Program-made: the position numbers and the translations under genes
From: Sialis fuliginosa
Lineage: Eukaryota; Arthropoda; Insecta; Megaloptera; Sialidae
NCBI GenBank assembly: GCA_961205875.1
Contig: OY540811.1
Coordinates: 15,555,248 to 15,619,247 of the forward strand
Reading direction: 5' to 3'
Length of the DNA: 64,000 nt
Notes under the pieces: generated by a model
Database searches by the model: none
What the model was told of the DNA's origin: nothing
The model's input: only the letters and a program-made list of their open reading frames with translations
Part shown: piece by piece, positions 1 through 10,950 of the stretch
How the letters are laid out: the number at the start of each line of letters is the position of its first letter
Position numbering within the stretch: position 1 is the first letter of the stretch

Positions 1-2546
1 CAAAACTCCACAACATTCAAATGAACAATGTATTATTCACGTTGGTTTTGTTTATTCTATAAATAATAACTGATAAACGTAGGTATTTATAATTATATAT
101 ACAAAAGTGCTTCTAAAATAATACAGTCTTGTTTTATATTAACATACATTTGATACCGAGATTGAGACTAGATTGGTTTAAATTAGTAATAGTTATAATT
201 TGTATTTAAAATTAAAATATTTTCTTGTTTTAAATTAAAGAAGATTTTTTTAATTGCATAATTAATATTTATTAAATTAAATTAGATGTAAATTAAACTA
301 ACCAGAATTAATCTGAACTATTCGATATATGGCCTCATAAAGGGAAAAGGGGCTGATAGGGCTCAAGTGTACTATACATTTTCATATACAAATAAAATAA
401 ATATTTTTTAGAACAAAATTCTCTGATTTTTTCCACTGAGTGAGATATATATTAGAGATGAACAATTAGCTAAAATTGTTTTTATAATAGTAGAGCTGAA
501 ACTCTGTTTACAAATGACATAAAAAAAATTCACAAATTAAAATTGTTTAGCCTCACGCACCTTGACAAAATTAAAAAATGACTAATATACACGAAGAACA
601 AAATTCAAAATTGTTGAAATAAATTCATATCAACACAATACCGTAGCATTCACCCTCAATCAATTGACGCCCTAGGTGTTTACCTATCTATCTCGACGTC
701 TTTTGTTATTTTCTGTTAGAGAGTTCTGAATGTGTCTTTCCAAACATTTTTACAAACATATTATAAATGTTTATAAATCAGAGCCATTAGCTCCACAAGT
801 TAATGTCAGCAAATTTTGTTATTTTGAAACCTATGCATCCTACCTATTATTACAAGTGAAGTACTTTCGACATAATTATAATAATAATAATCAATCAATC
901 ATTGTTGCCTAATCATCATACCAGAGAATTACAGAGAATACTATGTTCATATTGTACATATTGTTGACATAAGTGCTCTTACTTTGACATGAAGGAATTC
1001 TGTATCACGTGCTGATGCTGTATTTTGATAATCAAATATTGTTTGTCAACACACGTCTAGTCTGTCTGTGTTCAGTAACAGTCTGTAGAATATGTACAGC
1101 AAAACTTAAATAAATATTTGGTATTATGTATGTGAAATACTGATTTTGATATTTTGTTGTTTCAAAAATTGACAAGAGTAAATATTCTTTTTCGGTTATG
1201 TTATTACGTTCAAAAAAATTCATTTGATACATAATGTAGGGAATAATATTATTTATAGTTAACGTATGTACTATTCATTTTATTCTATCTTTTATTAGAT
1301 TGTCAGAAATATGTTTTAATAAAATAAGAATCACGTACATTGTTCACTGTCAGAATTACGTATAAGAAAGTCCCGTGGCTTCCATGGCAGATATATTATA
1401 TTAATAAATTAAAAATATTAAAATTTCAGCCTAAATTTTATTATTTACATTTAAAAAAATCTACTTTAAGATTCATTAAAAAATTGTATTTCATTTACCT
1501 ACATTTTAAAAAAAATTACAGGTCAATTGTGTGCGCCGAAAAATTTCGAATTTCGAAGCTTCGATCTATTAATAAGTATAACACAAATTTTGAAGTTCTG
1601 TTATTTTATACGAATGTTTATGTTTTATATTTATCGTATGAAACAAATATATAAATGTAAATAAAAATAGAAGAAAACATTCGTACATAGGCAACTCAAC
1701 GTACTCGAGTGTACGATTATGTTAACTACAGTGTAGAATTTATGTGCCACGCTAGGATCGTAACCCCAGGTAAAGTCAATAAGGGTTTTGCAGAAATTGC
1801 CTTAGACACAGGTTTATTTGACTATTTCTTTATAGACAAAACTAAAACAGCATGAAATAAATTCTCATCTGACATGTAGGTGGTTGCTTCTAAATAAGCA
1901 GATCAATTTGAGTCGAATTTTTAGGACCTTCAAAAAATATTAAGTAAATTATATTATTCTATTTTAACAGTATGCTTTCGCTGATATTATATTGATTAAA
2001 TATGACATTCTTTTTGTAACCAACATCTTTTGATTTTCATCAGATTGAAGTAAATTTGCTTATAGATAATTTGATTTTATAATAACTACATGCAAAAAAA
2101 AACACGAAAAACTAAACTCTAAAAGACAAAACAATATAACAATGTATTTATAACATTTCAAAGTCCTATTAACAAGGAACTTACATTTTATTGTGTTATT
2201 TAAAACTTGTTCTGTCACTACACATTGCATTCACAAAGAAAAATCCCCTGTGTTTTCCTCAGTATTTCTAAAAAATTTAAATTGGATTTTCCTAGAGACA
2301 TTTAATAAAAAACATTAGATTAAAATCTAGAAATTCTATATATCATTCTTTCAGCAACTTCTTGATCAAAAATAATAAGTATATTTGTAAGAGAGATACG
2401 TAATATAATCATAAACGTTCTAAGGGAAATATGTATTTAATAAAAGATTTTATATTAAATATACCGGGGAAAAATGACCTGTCAATAATTGGATATATAT
2501 TTTTTTCCATCACGGTGTATTAAAACTGCAATTCACTGAATATATA
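1..2546. other. A+T-rich intergenic or intronic DNA, no gene seen
   Basis: The stretch is dominated by A/T runs. Short open frames around 730-912, 1032-1232 and 1340-1654 have the Lys/Asn/Ile/Phe/Tyr-rich composition expected from translating A+T-rich DNA, and they show no domain or splice context. A mildly less A+T-rich patch lies at about 1680-1830. I see no convincing coding, RNA or transposon boundary here. Confidence 0.6.
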
Positions 2547-2788
2547 TAGAATGATTCAGCAGTGGCGTGCCAATCTTGAACAGTAAATTTAGAAACATAT
2601 TTTGTGCAAAAAACTTTATATGAGCTAAGATTTTTCTCCAAATTAGTTCTCATTTAATATTTTGAGAACCCATTGTGATATATTTTGAAATTTAACTGGT
2701 TTACTATTAATTTTTTTTCACATATAGTTTTTTGATTAACATATTTTTCTCAATTTACTGTTTGGCACGACAGTGCTGAATCATCCTG
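2547..2788. mobile_element. TIR element (MITE-like), about 242 bp, TA-flanked
   Basis: The left end carries ATGATTCAGCAGTGGCGTGCCAA. The right end, reverse-complemented, carries ATGATTCAGCACTGTCGTGCCAA. The terminal inverted repeats continue imperfectly for about 40 bp, and both are bordered by TA, which suggests a Tc1/mariner-type target. There is no coding capacity, so this is a non-autonomous copy. The superfamily is inferred from TA flanks only. Confidence 0.6.
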
Positions 2789-2940
2789 TATAAGTGTAAA
2801 TCAAGAACTGAAAACAATTTTCATGTAAATTAGCCCCTCGTTTTAGAACACGCTTTTCTAGTGACCATACTTACTATTATAGTATTTGACATATCTACAT
2901 TTGGTTTTCCTGACTTTTAACATAAAACTGTACTGAATGT

Positions 2941-3130
2941 GGTTTGCTTGGAGGGTAATCGCTAGCGAACCACCAAGCAACTCATGAGGTAAGTTTTCAA
3001 TACATGCATTTATGTATATGGTCTTGGCCGCACTGACCCCTTCAACATTCTTAACTACAAGGTGAATGCATGTTTTCGAAACTTACCTCGTAAGCTGCTT
3101 GCCATTTCACTCTAAGTTAAGCAAACTACC
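2941..3130. repeat. Imperfect palindromic element, about 190 bp
   Basis: The left arm (about 2941-3008) includes GAGGTAAGTTT and ACATGCATT. The right arm (about 3063-3130) is its reverse complement with small indels; both outer ends contain GTTTGCTT. The arms are about 65 bp around a spacer of about 55 bp. This looks like a foldback MITE. No clear target duplication was found, so the boundaries are approximate. Confidence 0.5.
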
Positions 3131-3232
3131 TACAGTGCAGCTTTAGGCTTACAATTAATTACTAAACATTCGACTTTCCATTTGCACCATTACACTATGG
3201 GCCAGGAGACCCTGTTCTATGGCCAAAAGTCC

Positions 3233-3755
3233 AGAAATTATCCGATTTAATTAAAATTCATTTTATAAGGGTTTTTTGGGACGCTGATTTCAAATTTTTA
3301 ATAAAAATTCAAAAATTCAAAATGGCGGAACTAATATGGCGATTAATATATTTCAAAAGTTATCCGATTTAAATAAAATTCATTTTATAAGGTTCTATTG
3401 GGACACTGATTTCAAATTTTTTATAAAAATTAAAAAATTCAAAATGGCGGATCCAATATGGCGACCAATATATTTCAAAATTTATCCGATTTAAATAAAA
3501 TTCATTTTATAAGGTTTTATTGGGACGCTGATTTAAAAATTTTATAAAAATTTTAAAATTATAATGGCGGATACAATATGGCGACCAAGATATTTCAAAA
3601 GTTATCCGATTTTAATAAAATTCATTTTATAAGGTTTTATTGGGACGCTGATTTCAATTTTATTATAAAAATTTAAAAATTCAAAATGGCGGATACAATA
3701 TGGCGACCAATATATTTCAAAAGTTATCCAATTTAAATAAAATTAATTTTATAAG
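3233..3755 (+). repeat. Tandem repeat, about 121-bp unit, 4 units plus a partial fifth
   Basis: The motif TTATCCGATTT (or a close variant) recurs at about 3239, 3360, 3482, 3602 and 3724, giving spacings of 120-122 bp. Each unit contains a GGGACGCTGATTT segment and an AATGGCGGA...AATATGGCGA segment. The array lies just inside the left TIR of the Transib-like element. It is strand-asymmetric and not coding. Confidence 0.85.
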
Positions 3756-3844
3756 CACGCGGTGTAAACAAATAACAATCTAAATACAAGTAATCTCCTT
3801 ACAACAATCCACAACAAAGTTTCGCTCTAACACTATGAATGAAA

Positions 3845-4490
3845 CTAAAAATTGCATAAACTCACCCCCTGACTACCCCGGCCATTAGGGGTTGAGTGTC
3901 GATTTTTTATTTTTATTGAAGACTGTTTTGTCCAAATTCACCTGTATAACTAAAGCATCTATGCAGATAAACATATCAAAAACCCACCCTCGTCCACCTC
4001 TTACGCTATTAGGGGTTGAATGTTGAAATTTTTATTTTAATTGAATATTATTATATTTTCTCCGAATTTACCTTAATATCGCAAAAGTATGTAGATAAAT
4101 ATATCAAAAATTTAAAAATTAAACACCAATAACCCCCCCCCCCCCCCTCCCATCTCTTAGGGGTTGAATTTTCGAAAATGCTATTTGTCTTGTACAATAT
4201 GTGTGCAATGTTTCATTCGAGTGAATACTAACAATTTTTTTTCGTCATATAAACTTTTCCACACCCTTGCACCCCTTAGGAGTTTAATTTTGGGAAATAC
4301 TTAAATGCTAGTTTCATTATTTGTATAGTATTCATTTTAAGTTTCAAGTAAATCCAACAAAAAAATATTTTCCCATACAAAATTTTACACCCCTTTTTAC
4401 CCCCGTAGGGGTTGAATTTAGAAAAGTATTTTCTTAATGGGTGCTTAGATCATAAAAGGAAGACACCCCTCAAATTTCACGGTCCAGAGA
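3845..4490 (+). repeat. Degenerate repeat block with recurrent TAGGGGTTGAAT motif
   Basis: AGGGGTTGA occurs at about 3888, 4011, 4160 and 4406, each preceded by a C-rich run (CACCCC, CCACC, poly-C at 4133-4147) and followed by a T/A-rich stretch. The spacing is about 120-250 bp. A diverged inverted relative lies at about 32090-32600. The block is inside the Transib-like element, so it is either captured sequence or part of that family. Confidence 0.65.
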
Positions 4491-5084
4491 AAGTTTGTAC
4501 ACTCGTAGTAGGTACTATATTCGTTTATACAATGTGAAATAAATAGGTACCTACATATCATTCTTGTACGTTTAGAAGAGTTTCACAGTCAAGCAAATGA
4601 AAACGGGCAAAAAGGGGCAGATCTAGGCTGAAGTGCACATCCTAGAGAAGACATTTGTGAGTCTCATTACTTAATACAAGGCGGTATCTTTCGGTATTCG
4701 CAATCGGCAGCAGGTGCTTTGCTGAAAAATCTTGTTTTTTTATACTAAAAATGTGGTTTTACTTCAGTAAAACTGAAAATAACGCATTCATGTGACATTT
4801 AAAATTATTTTTGAACTTCCACGAATGATATAATCCAAATATACGGCTTGGAATTTATGACTTTACAATAAATATTACATTTTACAAGCGACAGTAAAAT
4901 AACTTTTTTTTATACATTTTTCAACTTTGCGCCCCTGTCATTTGAACAGGAATTGATTAATCAATATGTAATTGCCAACATAACTACTTCAATTAATGCT
5001 GAATTCAGTGGTCTAATTCGTTTTCTCAAATTCGAAAGTAGACTTTTGGCCACAGAACAGGGTCTCCTGGCCCATAGTGCATTA

Positions 5085-5869
5085 GTGAAAAATATTGTTA
5101 TGAAATTTGTTTGCTCAGGGAATATTAATCATTTCCATGTTCAGAGAAGAAAAAACGTTGGCCAACAAAAAAATACGAATGAATCAGTGGAGTATGTACT
5201 TAAGTATGTATGTGGGGGGGGGGGGGGTCATCGCCTAAACAAGCTGTATACATTTGTAGGCTGCACTGCTATATTCATGTGAATCTTCTGAAAGTTAAGA
5301 TTTTTATCAGATATATTTAAAACAGACGGTAGGGCAAAGAACTATTCTATTATAAAACACCACAAAAGTCGAACGTATTTAATATACACGCTAAAAACTC
5401 TTAAAAATCGCCTTCACATAGCTTCTCTAACGCCAATGGCTCTTACTCATAGAAGACTGTTTCGAAAGGTTAGACATCAGCTATGGGTCTTTGTATTCAA
5501 TCATACACGACACCCCCTGACCACAAAAGTCTCATCACAGCACGTTGCCCACTAACTTAAAAGCAGACTCGAATGTTTAGAACTCGATTGTAAAAGCCAA
5601 GGAGCAGGGTCGGATTTATAAGAGAGCAACAGAAGCTGAAACCCTGGGGCCTACATATGAGACATACTTCTATATGAGAGAGATCTCCACAAATTATTGT
5701 ATATTTGTAAATTATTCCTTTAATGAAAATGCAAAATTAAGAAATTAAATTACCATTTGGCAACCAATTATTTAAAAATAATTCGGCTTCCACATATTTA
5801 AATCTGAACCTATTAGGAAGAATATATGAAACTAATAAAGAACATATACCAATAAAGTACATATAGATA
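5085..5869. other. Unassigned spacer with poly-G run
   Basis: There is a G14 homopolymer at 5214-5227. The stretch at about 5330-5650 is less A+T-rich than its surroundings and has weak resemblance to hAT-type termini (GCAGGGTCGGATTTA near 5606), but no convincing partner end was found. An open frame at 4953-5282 spans the Transib-like right end and the poly-G, so it is spurious. Confidence 0.4.
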
Positions 5870-6779
5870 GGGGAGAGTGGGGTAAAAACGAACGCGAAGT
5901 AATCTCGAATTCAGTGGTTTCAGTGTGTTATAAGAGGAATGCTAATGTTCTCTCTGTACCAACAGTTGGCCTTTGTCTAGGATCGGACCGTTAACGTTAA
6001 GTGTATATCGCGCTTATAGTACAAAGTAAGCTTAACATAGTTCATTTTTATATCATATTTCATCTAATTTTTTATTAAAATGAAAGCCATGTAATAACTC
6101 ATTTTTAATTAGTATAAATGTGATTAAGTAATGCTCAATTTAGCCTCAATCAAACAGTATTTGATGTCATCCGTATTGTTTACTAAATAATCCTAACCTC
6201 AAAAAATTAAGTTTATTTTTTTCAAATGACGAAATTAATTGGAATTATTTGGAACGTTGTAAAAAAAGATTAATGAAAACTAAAACTAGAAAAATTTCGA
6301 GGAATCGTAGTAATTTTAAAAAGAATAACCAAATGAAGAAGACTGATGAAGTACCAAGTAAAAAGAAGAAACGAAGTTGTTGATAAAAAAATAACTATTT
6401 TTGTTATTGTAATTAAAAATATCAAGATCATCCTGTTGAAGACTGGGTATTCTGAGTAATGTGCTACAAGTGCAATTCATGGGCACTTGATAAGTGTACC
6501 AATGGTCAATGTACATCCAGAGGATTTCGCTACAATTTTTGTACCAATTAGGTTTAATTATCCCACTATTCGTTAACCCCATGCTAGTCAAAAAATCACG
6601 AACATGTGTTTTTGTTCTTCAATGTTAATTTTGTTCTTATATTTTATTAAAATTTACACTGAAAATTTATAACTAATAGATTATATAATAATAATAAACA
6701 ATAAATCTATTTGTCTCTTACTCAAGTTTTAATTTATTTGATTTTTTCTGTAGATGTTCGTAACTACCCCACTCTCCCC
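5870..6779. mobile_element. pogo-like (TA-target) DNA transposon remnant, 910 bp
   Basis: Both ends start GGGGAGAGTGGGGTA, and the match resumes with ACGAAC after three differing bases, so the TIR is about 21-25 bp. Both ends are flanked by TA (5868-5869 and 6780-6781). The interior contains a decayed Cys-rich C-terminal region like that of pogo-class transposases, listed separately. The rest of the transposase is missing, so this is an internally deleted or decayed copy. Confidence 0.7.
6427..6551 (+). pseudogene. Relic of Cys-rich C-terminal domain of a pogo-type transposase
   Basis: Read on the + strand, the frame gives DHPVEDWVF, then a stop, then VMCYKCNSWALDKC and, further on, FRYNFCTN ending at a stop (TAG, 6549-6551). 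The pattern W-x(n)-C-x2-C-x3-W-x(n)-C ... Y-x-F-C is like the short zinc-binding tail found at the end of many insect DDE transposases of the pogo/jerky class (family knowledge). Just upstream (about 6290-6380) the + strand encodes a Lys/Arg-rich linker ending in a stop, as often precedes this tail. At least one in-frame stop shows it is dead. The catalytic core is not visible. The assignment is moderate because the fragment is short. Confidence 0.5.
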
Positions 6780-6781
6780 TA

Positions 6782-8023
6782 TATACGATCGCCACAAGAG
6801 TGTAGTCTGTACAAAATAAATAAGTACTTTCTATTTTTCTTTTATATACTTCCATTAATCTATCAATTGTTATCTAAATATGATAATTTTGATTACTCGT
6901 GGACCCCTATCAAGTTTGAGTCCCAAATGCAGTTTGACTCTTATATTATTATATTATGTACCTACCTATAGCCACTGCAGCTAATAATGTAATTCTGTTT
7001 CCGAAGCAGTCAGTATGCGGGCGGTGTTTCTCAATGAATACTGCATGCATTTGATATGAGAAACACACACACACACTCGCACGCGTTTGTCGCCAATATG
7101 TGGGTCGAGTTTTCAATTAATAACTTTTAGAGCTATATTTGTAATTGTAAAAGTTAACATGTATTAATTGTATTTTATGTAAAGGTATGTAAAGCTAACA
7201 AATGTTCTACTCAAGAGCGGGTTGTTCAGAAGTCAATTAAAATAGTTCAACCAAAACAGTTATTTTGTTTATTTTAATAAATTTGTAAGATTAACAAATT
7301 GAGATAGCATAATTATAGTATATCATTTATTAGTAGAAAATACTGAGTAATTAATTTTCTGAAAAATATTTAGGTACCTATAATAAAATTCTCAGATCAC
7401 AAAAAAACGTTCTATAATATATAATATAATATATAATAATATATAATATATATATAATAATATAATGAATTTGCTTGAGTGTAAAAGCAAATTAATTTTA
7501 AACTAACGGTATCTGTTAGGTGTCAAATTGTTATGAAATTGCTTGATATTTTAAAGCAGTGGTAATAAATGTATAGTAATGTAAATGCTATGCATTTTAT
7601 GAGGTACATTTGGCAGCACTTATTTCAAGTCGTTGATTGTACTTATTGTGCATGCGTCAAGGTTATACCTATGTACGATTTCATTTGCTTGCATACTGAG
7701 TGTATTGTCATTTATATTCAGTGCCTAGCAGATGGCGTTAGATGGAAGCTAATTTGCTTTTGCACTTATGTAAATTCTTTATTATACCAGGCATTAGTAA
7801 GTTACATATTATTTCTAAAAGAGTCATAAATTCTTCTTGATGTTTTTATATTTATTTAACATTTAACAGCTTACCCTTTTTACCCCATTGAATTTATACA
7901 CATCACATATAAATGGGTAGTGGTTTAACTACAAATTTCGGACCTCTGATACATTTTAATGATAGACTTTTAGAAACTAGCATATTTAAAAAAAATTTCT
8001 AGCATGCCTATCATTCTCAATTT
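6782..8023. other. Unassigned A+T-rich DNA
   Basis: There is a short (CA)n run at about 7064-7076 within a less A+T-rich patch at about 6990-7100, and a TA-rich low-complexity segment at 7415-7465. Another mixed-composition patch at about 7590-7800 contains AGATGGCGTTAGAT. An open frame of 86 codons lies there (7569-7829), but it has no recognisable motif. Nothing firm can be called. Confidence 0.4.
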
Positions 8024-8026
8024 TAA

Positions 8027-8142
8027 GGGTCGATTCAGACGATCGTGCCAGTGTCGGTCCGGTCTCGCTCCAGTCAAATATTCAGTATAGTTCTGTATCG
8101 GAGCGTGATTGGACCGAGACCGGCATGATCGTCTGAATCGAT
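8027..8142. mobile_element. Hairpin MITE, PIF/Harbinger-type, copy 1 of 3
   Basis: This is a G+C-rich imperfect palindrome. The left end is GGGTCGATTCAGACGATCG and the right end is the inverse, with ATCGTCTGAATCGA. The core contains CGGTCTCGCTCCAGTCAAAT and its inverse. It is flanked by TAA on both sides (8024-8026 and 8143-8145). A 3-bp TAA duplication with a GG-starting TIR is typical of Tourist/PIF-Harbinger MITEs (family knowledge). Sister copies lie at 19.2 and 48.3 kb. Confidence 0.75.
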
Positions 8143-8299
8143 TAAATGTTTTTGCATATTACGTTATACATATATTTTTTACAACAAAAGGAATTGTGAA
8201 TTAATTAGTTAAAAATTGTATTTTTCTAAGAATTTTAAAAATAAATAAATACTTTTGTCAAGTTGTAAACCAAGTAGCACATCTAATTATTGTTAACTG

Positions 8300-8495
8300 T
8301 ATCCCATGACTTGCTATGACTGGCCCATTATCAACTTCTCATCCTTTCTTGCGTCACCGTGCTCTCCTCCATTTACACTTACAAACACGATCACATAACA
8401 CCTAAACAACAAAATACACGAAGGAGCTGTCTACAATGGGCCCGATCCAGTGGACAAAAATGGATGAAGTAAAAGAAGAAGAAGAAAAAGAACAT
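8300..8495 (+). repeat. Possible retroposon 3' end with GAA-rich tail
   Basis: A mixed-composition stretch ends in AAGAAGAAGAAGAAAAAGAA (about 8472-8491). Non-LTR retrotransposon 3' ends often terminate in such simple repeats. The sequence before the tail (GGGCCCGATCCAGTGGACAA) is out of keeping with its A+T-rich surroundings. There is no ORF and no target duplication that I can confirm, so this is a low-confidence call. Confidence 0.3.
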
Positions 8496-8499
8496 CGAT

Positions 8500-10800
8500 T
8501 GAAATTAAATAATAAACAATTATAATTAAAAATACTATTAAATATGTTATGTATGTACCTTAACAAGTAATATATATTTATATAAATTTTATTTCAAACA
8601 GTTGGATAAATATTTTTAAATCAAAACTGTAATATAATTTTAATTGTAGGTAAAAAGCCTATAAAATAATTAAAATAAAGCATCATAAGTTTCAAACATA
8701 CCACAAATTGCTTTTATGTTATGTTGACACGATTTAAAAATATAGCTATAATAAATAATATTACTTAGCTATTACTAGTGTATGTACTATAGCAAACTTC
8801 CATGTTGTCAATTTATAATGTAACAATACTCATAAATTTTCTAAATATGTTTTTCCTCACTTTCTGCCTACATATGTCTGTGATATATTATTATATTATT
8901 TTTTAATAAAACAATATTTTTATATAAAATGTAACCATGTATAGTTTTATGTTATATAAATATAGTAAAGCTTCTTACATTTGAAATAAAAAATACTACA
9001 CCTTATTAAAAACATTTTTCTCTTACATTTATTTATTTATTTTATTTTTTTAATACGTAGGTATATTATAATGAAAAATCTTTCGATCTCTATATTATTT
9101 ATTAAAGGATTTTCTTTATAACAAACTACTATTTCCTAGAGCTTCACTAATTAGAGTTTATTAATTAATTTATAACTAAGAAATATTTCCGTTTTATAAT
9201 TTTATATTGGAAAACAAAAACAGATATTTTGTAATTTCAATAATCAAAAATATAAATTAGTTTGTCTACGCACTTTCTACACTATAAAATGGTAAGCCTA
9301 TTAAAAATGATTATCTCTATTAAAACAAACCAATTAAAAATTCAAATCAATTATTGAAACATTTTTTGTAAGATTTTTCTGTTTCAAAATGTATCAAATT
9401 TAATTTTATTAAATTAAAAAATATAGGTAAAGTTTATTTTTGACATAGTTTTCAAAAAGGCAAAATCATCTTTTTGTTAACAGTTTTGCCCGTTAATATT
9501 ATAATCAGATCACTTTTTTCTGTAGTACAGGACCAAACCAGGTGAGTGTTATTCATTCTAATTTTTTTTCTGTTTCAGATCAAAAAATTGATTTAATCTG
9601 ATTTTTCTAATATATGTATATAAAACTATAATATATGTTATTATAACCTTTTTCTAACTGTTTCGAGTTCTCAAAAAATACATTATTATAGTAATAACCT
9701 AATAACAAATACTGACAATTTTATGAAGCATTTACTTCAAGTAAAAAATGTTAATTGTTTTATACTTACCTACCTATTTACTAATTTATCGATTCAAATC
9801 AATTTATTGAATTTTAAGTGTTAATACTATTTTGAAAATGGTTAGTTAATATATAAGTAACTAATTTCACCATAACCTTAAATTTGATGTTTTCTTAGAA
9901 CAAGTAGGAGTAGGATATATTTTAATAAATTAACACAGCATGGTAATTAGGTTTCTAGCTTGACATATGAAACTTATTCGTCCCTTAAGGCCATGATAAT
10001 TATTTCTTACATCATTTAAGACACATGTATTAAATAAAGGATCTTGAAAATACAAATTGTTGGTAACATCAAAATTACAATTATCATTTCCACATTTTTT
10101 ACATTTTTATTGCAAAACATATTATAATTTTTTCTTACCTAGGTTGAATTTAATCACAACTACCTTTGATTTTTTCTTTTCATTTTTATAAATTTTAATT
10201 ATAAAATTATCCTCAATGCGGGTCGAATATTCAATATCTAAATTTATTATGGGATCTTAAACTTCCTAACAATGAAAGTTCCATCAAAATCGTTTAAGTA
10301 GTTTTCTACAAATAGACTGACAAAAAAAACTTAAAAATTATCATAATTGGTTATTGCTTGTAAATTATTTATAGACTTAAAAAGTTACATTGTACAATCA
10401 GGGCCTACTAATTAATTCGACAAAATTGATATTTATAAAGTAAAATAAAAGTTTTGAGAAAATTAAGATTTTTTTACGTATTCAAAGCATATTGTGTATA
10501 TAAACATGTACTTATATAAATGACAATTTAAAAGTATGGTTTATTAGAAGGTAACATTCCAGTCTATTAATACTAATTCTTAACTGAATTAATGCATTAC
10601 TAACCAAAAACTCATATTAATAAATTAACAAAATAAAATGTGCATAATCATTTTGACATCTGAGACTTTCTTATATTTCATTTAACTTATTTAATTTCCC
10701 CAATATAATTCCAAGTGTCGTTTATTCAATAATTTATTAATTAAACAAAAAACCTGATTGATTAAAACTCATTCAAAATTAAACCCACTCAAAACCGCTG
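8500..10800. other. A+T-rich DNA with retroposon-like scraps
   Basis: The stretch is mostly low-complexity A/T. At about 10243-10330 there is a sequence of the type 'cttcctaacaatgaaagttc ... tcgtttaagtagttttct', typical of decayed dispersed repeats in insects. A possible microexon at 9526-9541 is listed separately. I see no coding region or RNA gene. Confidence 0.4.
9526..9541 (+). other. Candidate 16-nt microexon
   Basis: A pyrimidine-rich acceptor (CACTTTTTTCTGTAG, ending at 9525) is followed by TACAGGACCAAACCAG, then a strong donor GTGAGT at 9542-9547. Both splice signals match the consensus unusually well, and they bracket only 16 nt. The length is not a multiple of three. It could be a chance juxtaposition in A+T-rich DNA; no homologous exon is recognised and the host gene is not identified. 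Confidence 0.25.
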
Positions 10801-10859
10801 AGCAATTTCAACGAAATCATCTTGACTAGGTCCGGTAAAAAAAATACCGTCAGATGTGA

Positions 10860-10950
10860 TACGCTATTGGTCGAGAGGCGTGGCTTGGGACGGAAAATTC
10901 GACGTCGCGCACCGACGCTTATAAAAGATGGTTCAGGAACGTCGTTGTAC
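10860..10950 (+). promoter_or_regulatory. Candidate RNA polymerase II core promoter
   Basis: An abrupt G+C-rich interval in an A+T-rich background holds, in order, ATTGG (an inverted CCAAT box, 10866-10870), GGCGTGGC (a GC/CACCC-type site, 10877-10884) and TATAAAAG (10920-10927). Transcription would be expected to start about 30 nt after the TATA box, near 10950; an initiator-like TTCATTA lies at 10954-10960. The downstream exon candidate ends in a consensus splice donor, which supports the + orientation. No gene can be named. Confidence 0.6.

Larger units (their letters stand above)
3188..5084. mobile_element. Transib-like non-autonomous DNA transposon with 39-bp TIRs
   Basis: The element proper is 3193-5079. 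The left terminus starts CACTATGGGCCAGGAGACC and the right terminus is its inverse; the TIRs match at 38 of 39 positions (3193-3231 and 5041-5079). Both ends are flanked by the same 5 bp, CATTA (3188-3192 and 5080-5084), which I read as a target-site duplication. A CACTATGG start plus a 5-bp duplication fits Transib (known: CACWATGG-type termini, 5-bp duplications). The duplication here is A+T-rich rather than the G+C-rich target usual for Transib, so the assignment is tentative. No transposase frame is present. The interior holds two blocks of tandem or near-tandem repeats. Confidence 0.7.

Noticed and set aside
5214..5227. Poly-G (5214-5227) and poly-C runs (4133-4147, 38287-38302) as functional G-quadruplexes
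   Set aside because: Single homopolymer runs without the four-tract arrangement are more simply microsatellites, and their lengths may include assembly error.
5606..5815. GCAGGGTCGGATTTA...TAAATCTGAACCT as hAT ends
   Set aside because: The match is short and imperfect, and no 8-bp duplication was found.
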